NCBI RefSeq assembly: GCF_000024005.1
Contig: NC_013132.1
Coordinates: forward strand, 3,156,001 to 3,220,000
Origin: Chitinophaga pinensis DSM 2588
GTDB taxonomy: Bacteria > Bacteroidota > Bacteroidia > Chitinophagales > Chitinophagaceae
Reading direction: 5' to 3'
DNA: 64,000 nucleotides
The position numbers and the translations under genes were made by a program. Under the pieces are notes generated by a model. The model had not been told where the DNA came from and ran no database searches. It saw only the letters and a list, made by a program, of their open reading frames with translations. This document shows positions 35,978-44,363 of the stretch, in pieces. Each line of letters begins with the position of its first letter. The stretch's first letter is position 1.

Positions 35978-38251
35978 TTAATTAATATTGCTTGCAGGCC
36001 ACGTATTTTCCCCTCTCTGCATTTTATCCATCACTACCTTATAATCCGGCTGCTCATTTTCCGGCGCCAGTACCACTGCCTTATCCATCCATTTCAGCGC
36101 TTCGGCTTTATTACCGAGCCGATATAACAGATTGGCATAAGTGCTCATGGTAAATGAATTCCTTTCCATATCCACTGCTTTCTCCATCCATTTTAAAGCC
36201 TGATTTAATAAACCGACATCACTGGTACCTTCAAACACTTTCTTTGAGATGCTGGCAATTTTGGCAGGAGAGAAGCTGCTGCCGCCATGTTGGAGATAAT
36301 CTGTTAAAGTATCCGTTAGTGCTTTGTAGTTACGTGTTTTCTTTACATCTGCCTCCAGTTCCAGTAAGGCGAGGAATTGCCGGCGATGGGGATCAGGAAT
36401 GGAACTGGTATCCGCATTTTTTAAGGCAAGCATAGGTAACAGCGGTTTACTACGTTCCTGTGGAACAAAAGGAGCATGTAACTGTCTTAGTACTTCCATA
36501 GGTACTTTCACCACTGCGCGGTCATAGGTGATCATTCCGTTTTCTTCTATCTCCACGTCAAAAGGTTCCGTATAAATAGAGCCGGATTGTCCATCTGTTT
36601 CATATTGCTTCAGCTTCTTTACCATAGAAGAATATTTTTCCGTCATTTCTGATGGTGTGATCTTCACATATCCCCATCCTGCCGCTGCGTTCCATTGATG
36701 ACCTTTTACAGGTACGCCTACACCGCCCCATTCTCCCAGTACACGCGCTTTTCCTGGTACGGCAGGTGCAATACCCGGCCCCGGATAATCATGTATATCT
36801 GCCAGGTCACTGCCTGGCCATTTATTGACAACAGTCGTAGCGCCTTCCTTGTCATAATTCTCTCCGGTATGCCCATTGATAAGCCGTGTAGGATCTTTCT
36901 GATGAAACCATTGTGTAAGCCGGGGCTGGTCATAACTGTACCAACCTTCATTAAACAGTACCCAGCAGATAATAGAGGGATGATTGTATAACTGTTGCAC
37001 GTTTGCTGCATTATCTGCCTCAAATGCGGCTTTTGCGTCCGCATCCAGACTGGCGCAGGTGACCATGTCCTGCCATACCAGCATACCCAGTTTATCAGCA
37101 TGATAATACCAGCGGGCAGGTTCTATTTTGATGTGTTTACGGATGGTATTGAACCCCATGCTTTTGATAGCCGCTATATCAAAACGTAAAGCCTCGTCTG
37201 TGGGCGCTGTATAGATACCATCCGGCCAGAAACCCTGGTCCAGTACCCCGAGATGATAGGTGTATGTATTATTGAGGAAAATACGTTCCTGTCCCTTACT
37301 GTCTTTCTTGATCTCAATCTTCCGCATACCGGCATACGAAGTGACCTTATCTTTTACAACGCCATTCTTTATGAGCCGGATGCTAAGGTCATATAAGAAA
37401 GGATCTTCCGGACTCCAGAGATGCGCATTCCGTAATGGCAGCTTCAATAACTGATTGACGGCTCCTTTTACAGAACCGCTCATTTTGCCATCTGCACTGG
37501 CTTCGGCTTCCACTGTAAATTTTGTGTCGCCGGATGTATGCACCTTAATAGACAGATAGCCTCCGTCAACATCAGGTGTGATAACCAGATCGGTGATATA
37601 GACAGCTGGCAGAGTTTCCAGCCATACCGTCTGCCAGATGCCCGTCGTTGCAGTATACCGGATGCCTTTGGGCGCCAGTACCTGTTTACCATGGGGATTA
37701 GGTCCCTGATCCGTCGGATCATAAACGTCTACGAGTAGTTCATTTTCTCCCTCTTTCAACAGCGAGGTAATATCAAAAGAGAATGCCTGGTATCCTCCGC
37801 TATGTTGTCCAGCTTCCTTCCCGTTGACATAGACTTTGCTTTGCCAGTCCACTGCCCCGAAGTGCAGCAATACTTTTTCTTCTGCCTGCAGGTCCGGTTT
37901 GGAGAAGCTACGTTTATACCACACACGTTGCGTTGGCAATACGGGCTTTTTTACACCTGATAAGGCGGATTCAACCGGGAAGGGGACGAGTATCTGACCA
38001 TCAAAAGAAGTAGGAATGGCGGCTTCCTTTGCTGTAATGGCATATTGCCAGAGGCCATTCAGATTGGTCCATTTAGGACGGACCAGTTGTGGACGTGGAT
38101 ATTCAGGTAATACGTGATCAGGATTGACGTCTTTTGCCCAACGGGTCTGGATGGGCACTGGCTGCATCTGCCAGGAAGACTGGCTATAGCTGTCAGCCGC
38201 AAAAGCCGTACACAGGGCGGACAACAGAAGGGTTTTTGCAGAACGTTTCAT
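35978..38251 (-). CDS. Secreted GH2 family glycoside hydrolase with TPR-like C-terminus
   Basis: About 757 aa from the ATG at 38251 (frame opens at 38281). Signal peptide ending DSYSQ. The N-terminal jelly roll (LNGLWQYAI, VWYKRSFSKPDLQ, VYVNGKEAGQHSGGYQAF) and immunoglobulin-like domain precede a TIM barrel with general acid/base Glu435 in LFNEGWYSYD and probable nucleophile Glu in RVLGEWGGVGV. Specificity could be beta-galactosidase, beta-glucuronidase or other. After the barrel, about the last 75 residues (ALKWMEKAVDME ... TYANLLYRLGNKAEALKWMDK) form one or two TPR-like repeats, an odd addition for a secreted GH2. It stands alone between opposing terminator and the persulfide dioxygenase gene, which reads the same way. 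Confidence 0.85.
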   Translation of the reverse strand: MKRSAKTLLLSALCTAFAADSYSQSSWQMQPVPIQTRWAKDVNPDHVLPEYPRPQLVRPKWTNLNGLWQYAITAKEAAIPTSFDGQILVPFPVESALSGVKKPVLPTQRVWYKRSFSKPDLQAEEKVLLHFGAVDWQSKVYVNGKEAGQHSGGYQAFSFDITSLLKEGENELLVDVYDPTDQGPNPHGKQVLAPKGIRYTATTGIWQTVWLETLPAVYITDLVITPDVDGGYLSIKVHTSGDTKFTVEAEASADGKMSGSVKGAVNQLLKLPLRNAHLWSPEDPFLYDLSIRLIKNGVVKDKVTSYAGMRKIEIKKDSKGQERIFLNNTYTYHLGVLDQGFWPDGIYTAPTDEALRFDIAAIKSMGFNTIRKHIKIEPARWYYHADKLGMLVWQDMVTCASLDADAKAAFEADNAANVQQLYNHPSIICWVLFNEGWYSYDQPRLTQWFHQKDPTRLINGHTGENYDKEGATTVVNKWPGSDLADIHDYPGPGIAPAVPGKARVLGEWGGVGVPVKGHQWNAAAGWGYVKITPSEMTEKYSSMVKKLKQYETDGQSGSIYTEPFDVEIEENGMITYDRAVVKVPMEVLRQLHAPFVPQERSKPLLPMLALKNADTSSIPDPHRRQFLALLELEADVKKTRNYKALTDTLTDYLQHGGSSFSPAKIASISKKVFEGTSDVGLLNQALKWMEKAVDMERNSFTMSTYANLLYRLGNKAEALKWMDKAVVLAPENEQPDYKVVMDKMQRGENTWPASNIN

Positions 38252-38382
38252 TGTAAAGTGCAGGTGGTTTAAGTCTGGCAATATAACTGTCCATGCGGCA
38301 ATGGTGCTGCAGTAGAGGAGTTATATTGCCTTGATAAGAAATAATCCGTGGTTGCACTATTGATGGAAAAGTAACACAATTA

Positions 38383-39717
38383 TTAAAATTCCTTGATGTG
38401 TTCACCGATGTCAGTAATTTCCAGGTTATCCGGTAATGCCGCTTCCAGTATACTACTGGCGGCAGCACTACGATAACCTCCTGCACAATGAACAGCGATG
38501 GGTTTATCCAGGGGAATCTCCTTGAGACGTAAACGGAGCTCCGGCAAGGGTATGTGTAAGGCATGTGGAAAGATCTGTCGTTTCTTTACTTCCGGTTCAT
38601 TGCGTACATCGATAATAGTAAAGTCCTTACTATGCTCCCGGAAATACACAGGGTCAAAAGGTGTCTGTTGTTCGCTTCCGGAGTCAAGTATCAGGCCTGC
38701 TTTAATAAATGGTTCGTAGCCGATGCGGGCCGCTCTTTCCATGGCTGCCTGTAATTGCTCCTGTGTGGCTGCCAGCAGATAAAAAGGATCTTCCGGAGGG
38801 ACGATAGCGCCCAGCCATGTTTCAAACTTTCCCTCCAGCATAATATTAAAAGAGCCTGGAAGATGACCGGCTTTAAAGCTTTCAGCTGGCCGGGTATCGA
38901 TGACGATTTCATCTGGAATAAAGGCCGTAGCTGGTTGTAAAATTCTGATGGCAGACAGAGATGCCTGCAAAGCAGGAGCGCCTTTCCGGTTCAGGTCAAC
39001 GTCATAACCAAAATACTGGGGAATAAAGGGCTGGTCTTTCAACAGGGTGGTTATAAAGTCCGCTTCTTCCATGGACTGTAATGACCAGTTGGATTTTTTC
39101 TCTTCACCTATTGTGGACTGTGATGCGTCGCGCAGGTCTTTACCACAAAGGGTACCCGCTCCATGCGCAGGGTACACGACAACATCATCCGCCAGCAGCA
39201 GCAGTTTATCACGAAGCGAATGATACATTTGTCCGGCTAAGGCTTCTCTTTTGGCTTTCTGATTACCTGCATTTTCCCGCAGGTCCGGTCTCCCGCAATC
39301 TCCGATAAACAAGGTATCGCCGGTAAACACCGTATAATCCTGCCCCGCATTGTTCAACACGATTGATATACTGTCAGGCGAATGCCCTGGTGTATTGATG
39401 GCACGGAGTGTCATAGTGCCGATACTAATGGTTTGTCCGTCATCAAAGGTCTTATGAGCATAGTCGGCATCCGTATGTACGGAACAGTAGATATCAGCGC
39501 CTGTCAGCTCCTTTAACTCTGCATGACTACTGATAAAATCCGCATGTGGATGTGTTTCTATGACCGCGACTATTTTTGCCCCTTGTGCAGCAGCATAGTC
39601 CAGGTATGGCCGCGGATCTCTGGCCGGATCAATCAGTACGACCGAAGCGCTGCCTGGTTCCAGGATCGCGTAGGAATAGTGAGCAAGTGATTTATCTTCA
39701 AACTGTTTAACTTTCAT
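38383..39717 (-). CDS. Persulfide dioxygenase - rhodanese fusion (MBL fold)
   Basis: 444 aa from the ATG at 39717; the open frame to 39873 overlaps the next gene and is rejected. The metallo-beta-lactamase domain (about 1-250) has THPHADFISSH, INTPGHSPDS, FTGDTLFIGDCGRPD and VYPAHGAGTLCG, the pattern of ETHE1/BlrB-like persulfide dioxygenases, which use one Fe ion to oxidise glutathione or other persulfides to sulfite. Two rhodanese domains follow: the first lacks a catalytic Cys (inactive type), the second has Cys411 in HCAGGYRS. This layout is common in bacterial sulfide detoxification. It is 17 nt downstream of the YeeE-type gene 39735 and probably in its operon. Confidence 0.92.
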   Translation of the reverse strand: MKVKQFEDKSLAHYSYAILEPGSASVVLIDPARDPRPYLDYAAAQGAKIVAVIETHPHADFISSHAELKELTGADIYCSVHTDADYAHKTFDDGQTISIGTMTLRAINTPGHSPDSISIVLNNAGQDYTVFTGDTLFIGDCGRPDLRENAGNQKAKREALAGQMYHSLRDKLLLLADDVVVYPAHGAGTLCGKDLRDASQSTIGEEKKSNWSLQSMEEADFITTLLKDQPFIPQYFGYDVDLNRKGAPALQASLSAIRILQPATAFIPDEIVIDTRPAESFKAGHLPGSFNIMLEGKFETWLGAIVPPEDPFYLLAATQEQLQAAMERAARIGYEPFIKAGLILDSGSEQQTPFDPVYFREHSKDFTIIDVRNEPEVKKRQIFPHALHIPLPELRLRLKEIPLDKPIAVHCAGGYRSAAASSILEAALPDNLEITDIGEHIKEF

Positions 39718-39734
39718 CTGATCGCTTTTAAATG

Positions 39735-40151
39735 TCAATGAGGAAGACGGTCTCTGAGTATGCCGTATGTATAAGTACCTGATAGTGCACCTGCTATGAC
39801 CAGCAGCATGACAGGAAAACCCTGCCCCAATAGTACAAATATTGGTCCGGGACAAGCGCCGGTCAGTGCCCAACCCAGGCCAAATATGCTGCCTCCCAGC
39901 AGATAGCGCTTCCAGCCTTTATTTTTAGCTGTAAACGTAATGGGTATACCATGACGATCTTTTATATTATAACGTTTCAGCAGCCAGACCGCTGCAATGC
40001 CGGATAAAACAGCTGACCCGATGAGCCCATACATATGGAAGGAGCGGAAATGAAACATCTCTTGTATACGATACCACGATACAGCTTCTGATTTGCTCAT
40101 AATAATTCCAAAGGCAATGCCTGTAATAATGAATCTGATTCCTTTCAGCAT
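39735..40151 (-). CDS. YeeE/YedE-type membrane protein, half-size (second half)
   Basis: 138 aa with four transmembrane helices. The signature [13 protein letters not shown] (Cys in a helix-break loop) is the YeeE/YedE (DUF6691) motif. In full-length YeeE, known from other bacteria to take up thiosulfate through a line of Cys residues, two such halves are fused; here they are two genes 1 nt apart. It probably pairs with the 40153 product to move a sulfur species, such as thiosulfate or sulfide-derived sulfur. It lies between that gene and the persulfide dioxygenase gene. Confidence 0.85.
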   Translation of the reverse strand: MLKGIRFIITGIAFGIIMSKSEAVSWYRIQEMFHFRSFHMYGLIGSAVLSGIAAVWLLKRYNIKDRHGIPITFTAKNKGWKRYLLGGSIFGLGWALTGACPGPIFVLLGQGFPVMLLVIAGALSGTYTYGILRDRLPH

Positions 40152-40152
40152 C

Positions 40153-40713
40153 TTAAAAGATTAATGGAAAAAATAGATGTGTCATGATAAGTCCGCCGGC
40201 AAAGAACCCCATAACGGCAATGAGAGACGGCCATTGCAGATTGGATAATCCGCTGATGGCATGCCCGGAAGTACAGCCGCCGGCATAACGGGAGCCAAAA
40301 CCGACGAGGAAACCTCCACCGGCCAGCATGATCCACCCCTTGAACGACAGTAGGGCTTGTGTGCCGAATAATGCCGTTGGTAGTAACTGTCCGTCAAAGG
40401 ATATCCCCAGTGCCTGAAGGTCCCGAATAGCTTCACCAGATAATTGCAACTGGCCAGAGTTCATGAGCCATCGGCTGATAAAACCACCTATTATGGCGCC
40501 CAGGAGAAAAAGCAGGTTCCAGTACTGTTTTTTGTAATCGAATTGAAAAAAGGGCACTTTTGTGCCTGCCCCGGCGATGGAGCATATGGTACGGAGATTG
40601 GATGAAAATCCGAAAGTCTTCCCCGAATAGAGCAGCGACAGCATGACGGCGGTAATTGCAGGTCCTGCAATATACCAGGGCCACGGCTGACTAAGATATC
40701 TGAGCATTGTCAT
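40153..40713 (-). CDS. YeeE/YedE-type membrane protein, half-size (first half)
   Basis: 186 aa with about five transmembrane helices. The conserved [18 protein letters not shown] motif with its Cys marks the YeeE/YedE sulfur transport family. A further Cys in [10 protein letters not shown] may line the pathway. It is the first gene of the three-gene set YeeE-YeeE-persulfide dioxygenase, with stop and next start separated by 1 nt. A CRP-like palindrome lies 47-62 nt upstream of its start. The first ATG is at 40713, with another two codons in. Confidence 0.88.
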   Translation of the reverse strand: MTMLRYLSQPWPWYIAGPAITAVMLSLLYSGKTFGFSSNLRTICSIAGAGTKVPFFQFDYKKQYWNLLFLLGAIIGGFISRWLMNSGQLQLSGEAIRDLQALGISFDGQLLPTALFGTQALLSFKGWIMLAGGGFLVGFGSRYAGGCTSGHAISGLSNLQWPSLIAVMGFFAGGLIMTHLFFPLIF

Positions 40714-40759
40714 AGGTGATGTTTATGACACAAAGCTCGCATGACGAAGGGAGTAGTTT

Positions 40760-40775
40760 GGTGACTCAGGTCACA
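40760..40775. promoter_or_regulatory. Candidate Crp/Fnr-family operator upstream of the sulfur cassette
   Basis: GGTGA-CTCAGG-TCACA matches the CRP consensus TGTGA-N6-TCACA at 9 of 10 positions. It sits between the end of the Crp-type regulator gene and the first YeeE gene, 47-62 nt upstream of the latter's start. Confidence 0.55.
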
Positions 40776-41445
40776 CAGGCAGCATTTCGATATAATTTCT
40801 GTGCAGCCTTAAGCGGTTTTGCTGCTCCATCTTCTTTAACAGCCTGGAAATCACCTCACGGGATGAATGCAGGTCATTGGCGATCTCCTGGTGGGTGATA
40901 TAAAGCTGTTGCGTTTGCAATACTTTCTGTTGATTATCAAGATATACAACCAGCCGTTCATCCATTCCTTTGAACATTACCTGGTCAACGATGCTTAATA
41001 ATTCTTCAAAACGGCTACGGTAAGTTTCCACTACAAAGCTGTACCAGCTTTTAAACTCCTGCATCAGCTGTTCCATCATGGACAGAGGAACCATCAGTAC
41101 GATACTGTCTTCCACTGCTTTAGCCATGATCTCGCTGGTTTGGTGTGTCTGGGTGGCACAAACCATAGACAATGCACAGGCATTCCCCGGTAACAGGTAA
41201 TACATGAAGAACTCATTTCCTTCTTCACCTTCCCTGTATAGTTTCAGTCTGCCTTCAACGACCAGCATTGTAGAGCGGAAGTACTGGCCGGTCTGGATCA
41301 GTTGTTCTCCCGCTTTGATAGTCTTTATAACAGTGTTAATGGCAATCTGTTCCTTTAACCCCGCTTCAAACTGGGGGAAATATGTATCAAGATAGGTCCT
41401 GGCGTCCATGGCTGATCGTTTACTGAAAGCAAGGTAAAGATTCAT
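40771..41445 (-). CDS. Crp/Fnr-family transcriptional regulator
   Basis: 224 aa, or 212 aa from an internal ATG at 41409. An N-terminal cyclic nucleotide-binding beta-barrel (GEQLIQTGQYFRSTMLVVEGRLKLYREGEEGNEFF) lacks the Arg/Ser phosphate-binding cassette needed to bind cAMP, so the signal is unknown. The C-terminal winged helix (ITHQEIANDLHSSREVISRLLKKMEQQ) has recognition helix SREVISR, with Arg, Glu and Arg in the same places as in E. coli Crp SRETVGR, which reads GTGA. This fits the GTGA/TCAC palindrome just downstream (40760-40775). It is probably the regulator of the sulfur cassette on the same strand. No Fe-S Cys cluster of the Fnr type is seen. Confidence 0.88.
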   Translation of the reverse strand: MNLYLAFSKRSAMDARTYLDTYFPQFEAGLKEQIAINTVIKTIKAGEQLIQTGQYFRSTMLVVEGRLKLYREGEEGNEFFMYYLLPGNACALSMVCATQTHQTSEIMAKAVEDSIVLMVPLSMMEQLMQEFKSWYSFVVETYRSRFEELLSIVDQVMFKGMDERLVVYLDNQQKVLQTQQLYITHQEIANDLHSSREVISRLLKKMEQQNRLRLHRNYIEMLPV

Positions 41446-41502
41446 TTTTTAAGATGGCGCTTCGCAAGATTTTATATTATTTTGTGATATAAACCATTAT
41501 AA

Positions 41503-42351
41503 GTGCGAACCCTCTTTTTAGTTTTATTTATAGCATTGACCGGCTGTCAGACTGTTCCCCCTCCAGGCGTCACCACGGATACGACTGTTACACCAGACGA
41601 ATCAGGGAAAAGTGAAGTACAGCGAACGTATGAGGAGAATGCTGGTTACAGAGATTCCGTTACCAGACAAGTGCTTCGTGATGCGCTCAGTTACGCAGCA
41701 GTTCATTCAAAAGAGGGCCAATTTACTCATCAGTTACTGATGCCTGTGCAGGAAGGAGACACGCTCCGCACTGCCCTTATTTATGGACATCTGTTTGATC
41801 CGGCAAGGACACATTTGTATGTGAAAGGTACGACCGGTAATTTCCAGTTTGATGTTCTCGAACAGGTATATTTATTTGAGCAGGATCATTTCAGGTTAAT
41901 AACAAGCGATACAATCCCGGTGAACAATTTTGTAGGAGATAGTATTGGCGATGTGAATGGAGATAAGCTGAAAGATTATATGTTGATCACCTATGCTTCT
42001 TCCGGTTGCTGTCTGCGGAATGACTATACTGTTTACAGATATGATCCCCGTACAGGAGGCTTTGGGGATACTTATCATTTTATCAATCCTGACTTTTTTC
42101 CTGATGAAAAGATCATTCGTGGTGTTAAATATGGTCATCCGGGAGAAGTGCCCCTCTATAAACTACAATGGAAGGATACCATTGTGGAACCCGTAGAATA
42201 TATCTACAGGGATCCGGAAAATAAAAAACAGTTCATCCGTACTAAAGCAGAAGGTTATCCGCCGCATAGAGAGAAAGGGGAGATACTGAAAAAAGTACCG
42301 GCAGAATATCTTCATATTGAAGGATATGACTGGTTTATGCTGGAGTCCTAA
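41503..42351 (+). CDS. Lipoprotein of unknown function, GTG start
   Basis: 282 aa starting at GTG 41503, the only start that leaves the lipoprotein signal MRTLFLVLFIALTGC intact (lipobox LTGC). The mature protein contains a repeat-like DVNGDKLKDYMLITYASSG segment resembling an FG-GAP/VCBS motif, often calcium-binding. Otherwise no domain is recognised. It is divergent from the Crp-type gene, from which it is separated by 57 nt, so the shared intergenic region may hold both promoters. Confidence 0.7.
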   Translation: MRTLFLVLFIALTGCQTVPPPGVTTDTTVTPDESGKSEVQRTYEENAGYRDSVTRQVLRDALSYAAVHSKEGQFTHQLLMPVQEGDTLRTALIYGHLFDPARTHLYVKGTTGNFQFDVLEQVYLFEQDHFRLITSDTIPVNNFVGDSIGDVNGDKLKDYMLITYASSGCCLRNDYTVYRYDPRTGGFGDTYHFINPDFFPDEKIIRGVKYGHPGEVPLYKLQWKDTIVEPVEYIYRDPENKKQFIRTKAEGYPPHREKGEILKKVPAEYLHIEGYDWFMLES

Positions 42352-42383
42352 GTAATAGCATTAAAGAAAATAACCATTACCCG

Positions 42384-42914
42384 ATGAATACCATTACCAC
42401 AACAATCTTTTTCATTACCGTTATCGCACGTTTTATTAGTGTGGCTATCTCTGGTTCAAACGAGCGTAAGCTTAAAAAAATGGGCGCCGTGGAGTACGGT
42501 AAAAAGAATTCCACCTTACTGGTGCTGGCGCATACGCTTTATTATGTTGCCGCCGCAACAGAAGGATCGCTGAGAGGCGCCTTTTTTGATGATACCGTCA
42601 GCTATCTCGGACTGGGTATTTTTGTAGCGGCCATTGGTATGCTGTATTATGTGATTTATTCGATCAGACACGTATGGACTGTCAAACTGATCATTGCACC
42701 TCCCGGCTACCACGCTATTAATAAGTCCGTATTATTTCGCCTGGTAAAACATCCGAATTATTACCTGAATATTATACCGGAACTGATTGGTCTGGCTATT
42801 TTCTTCCATGCCTGGATAACGCTGATAGCAGGATTAATGATCTATCTGATCCCGCTGGTAAACAGGATAAAGGAAGAGGAAAGGGTGATGAAATCAACAT
42901 TTACAGAATACTAA
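42384..42914 (+). CDS. Isoprenylcysteine carboxyl methyltransferase-like membrane protein
   Basis: 176 aa with four or five membrane helices. The C-terminal half has the ICMT/PEMT-type pattern RLVKHPNYYLNIIPELIGL followed by a helix and RIKEEERVM, where the HPxY and the paired acidic residues contact S-adenosylmethionine and substrate in that family. No isoprenylated proteins are known in such bacteria, so the substrate, perhaps a lipid or small hydrophobic molecule, is unknown. It follows the lipoprotein gene 41503 by 32 nt on the same strand. A terminator ends the unit. Confidence 0.75.
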   Translation: MNTITTTIFFITVIARFISVAISGSNERKLKKMGAVEYGKKNSTLLVLAHTLYYVAAATEGSLRGAFFDDTVSYLGLGIFVAAIGMLYYVIYSIRHVWTVKLIIAPPGYHAINKSVLFRLVKHPNYYLNIIPELIGLAIFFHAWITLIAGLMIYLIPLVNRIKEEERVMKSTFTEY

Positions 42915-42920
42915 AATGAG

Positions 42921-42951
42921 AAGGCTTTAAGGAACACTTAAAGCCTTTTTT
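42921..42951 (+). terminator. Terminator of the ICMT-like gene
   Basis: 10-bp stem (42921-42930 with 42938-42947), 7-nt loop, T run. It isolates this unit from cydA. Confidence 0.9.
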
Positions 42952-42976
42952 ATATCCATTCTTTGCGAAATGATAA

Positions 42977-43012
42977 TTGTCATAGTCGCCTGTCGGGTAT
43001 TTAGTAGCTTTG
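42977..43012 (+). promoter_or_regulatory. Predicted promoter of cydAB
   Basis: TAGCTTTG (43005-43012) is an exact TAnnTTTG match 19 nt before the cydA ATG. A TTG at 42977-42979 is 25 nt upstream, slightly wider than the usual spacing. Confidence 0.5.
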
Positions 43013-43031
43013 AGGCGTAAATTGGATTTAC

Positions 43032-44351
43032 ATGAATGATTTCATAGCTGCCAGGTCGCAGATGGCACTGTCTTTAGGCTTTCATATCGTATTCTCCTGT
43101 ATCGGTATGGTGATGCCTTTTTTTATGGCTGTAGCGCACTTTTACTGGCTGAGAACAAATGATGTTGTATACAGGAATATTACCAAAGCATGGAGTAAGG
43201 GAGTGGCAATCTTCTTTGCTACCGGCGCCGTGTCAGGAACCGTATTGTCTTTTGAATTGGGATTGCTGTGGCCTGAGTTTATGAAACACGCAGGACCCAT
43301 CTTCGGGATGCCTTTTTCATTGGAAGGGACTGCCTTTTTCATAGAGGCCATTGCGTTGGGTTTCTTTCTATATGGATGGGGAAGGTTTAACCGCTGGTTT
43401 CACTGGTTTACAGGTGTGGTAGTAGGTGTCAGCGGACTGGTATCTGGTATACTAGTTGTGGCTGCGAATGCCTGGATGAATAGCCCTGCGGGATTTGACT
43501 ACGTCAACGGACAATACCTGAATATAGATCCGATCAAAGCGATGTTTAATGATGCCTGGTTTTCTCAGGCATTGCATATGTGTATAGCGGCGTTTGCAGC
43601 AACGGGGTTTGCCGTAGCGGGTATACATGCGCTCATGATTCTCAAGAAAAAGAATATCCGTTTTCATACACAATCCTTCCGGATCGCGGCCGTGTTTGCG
43701 TGTATAGCAGCGTTGCTGCAACCGCTAAGCGGAGATATTTCTGCAAAAGATGTGTCTAAAAGACAGCCTGCTAAGCTGGCGGCGATGGAAGCCCATTTTC
43801 ATACAGAAGCAGCGGCGCCACTGATACTGGGTGGAGTACCTGACGAAGAAGCAAAGGAAGTAAAATACGCGATTAAATTACCCGGAATGCTCAGCTTCAT
43901 GGTACATAGCAATTTTGAAACGCCTGTCAACGGACTGGATAAAATACCTGAAGCGGATCATCCACCGGTAGCAATTACACACTATGCGTTTCAGGTGATG
44001 GTGGGAATAGGAATGCTGTTGTTACTGATCTCTGTGTGTTATTTTATCGCTATCTGGAAGAAGAGAAGCTGGATGCAGCAGGCCTGGTTCCTGCGGGCAT
44101 TCGTATTGGCCACGCCTATGGGGTTTATTGCTGTGGAAGCAGGATGGACAGTGACTGAAGTCGGCCGTCAACCCTGGATCATCAATGGTATCATGCGTAC
44201 CGCAGATGCCGTTACACCGATGCCGGGTATTGCCTATTCTTTTTACATCTTTACAGCAGTCTATATCTCCCTTTCCCTGATCGTGACTTTCCTGTTATAC
44301 AGGCAGATCAGGATGGTTGGTAAATTATATGATGTTTCACCGTCAGCTTAA
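43032..44351 (+). CDS. cydA: Cytochrome bd ubiquinol/menaquinol oxidase subunit I
   Basis: 439 aa with nine membrane helices. Haem ligands expected of CydA are in place: His18 (SLGFHIVF) for haem b595, His182 (ALHMC) and Met323 (FQVMVG) for haem b558. The quinol-binding Q-loop region (about 230-300) is short, the type seen in cyanide-insensitive oxidases, and GRQPWIINGIMRT is the usual conserved motif. It reduces O2 to water using menaquinol and contributes to the proton gradient. bd oxidases are known to stay active in sulfide, notable next to a sulfide-handling cassette. First gene of the cydAB operon. Confidence 0.95.
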   Translation: MNDFIAARSQMALSLGFHIVFSCIGMVMPFFMAVAHFYWLRTNDVVYRNITKAWSKGVAIFFATGAVSGTVLSFELGLLWPEFMKHAGPIFGMPFSLEGTAFFIEAIALGFFLYGWGRFNRWFHWFTGVVVGVSGLVSGILVVAANAWMNSPAGFDYVNGQYLNIDPIKAMFNDAWFSQALHMCIAAFAATGFAVAGIHALMILKKKNIRFHTQSFRIAAVFACIAALLQPLSGDISAKDVSKRQPAKLAAMEAHFHTEAAAPLILGGVPDEEAKEVKYAIKLPGMLSFMVHSNFETPVNGLDKIPEADHPPVAITHYAFQVMVGIGMLLLLISVCYFIAIWKKRSWMQQAWFLRAFVLATPMGFIAVEAGWTVTEVGRQPWIINGIMRTADAVTPMPGIAYSFYIFTAVYISLSLIVTFLLYRQIRMVGKLYDVSPSA

Positions 44352-44363
44352 AACTTCAGTATC

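Noticed and set aside
39718..39873. Upstream extension of the persulfide dioxygenase frame
   Set aside because: It overlaps the YeeE-type gene and encodes no conserved residues; MKVKQFED at 39717 is the family start.
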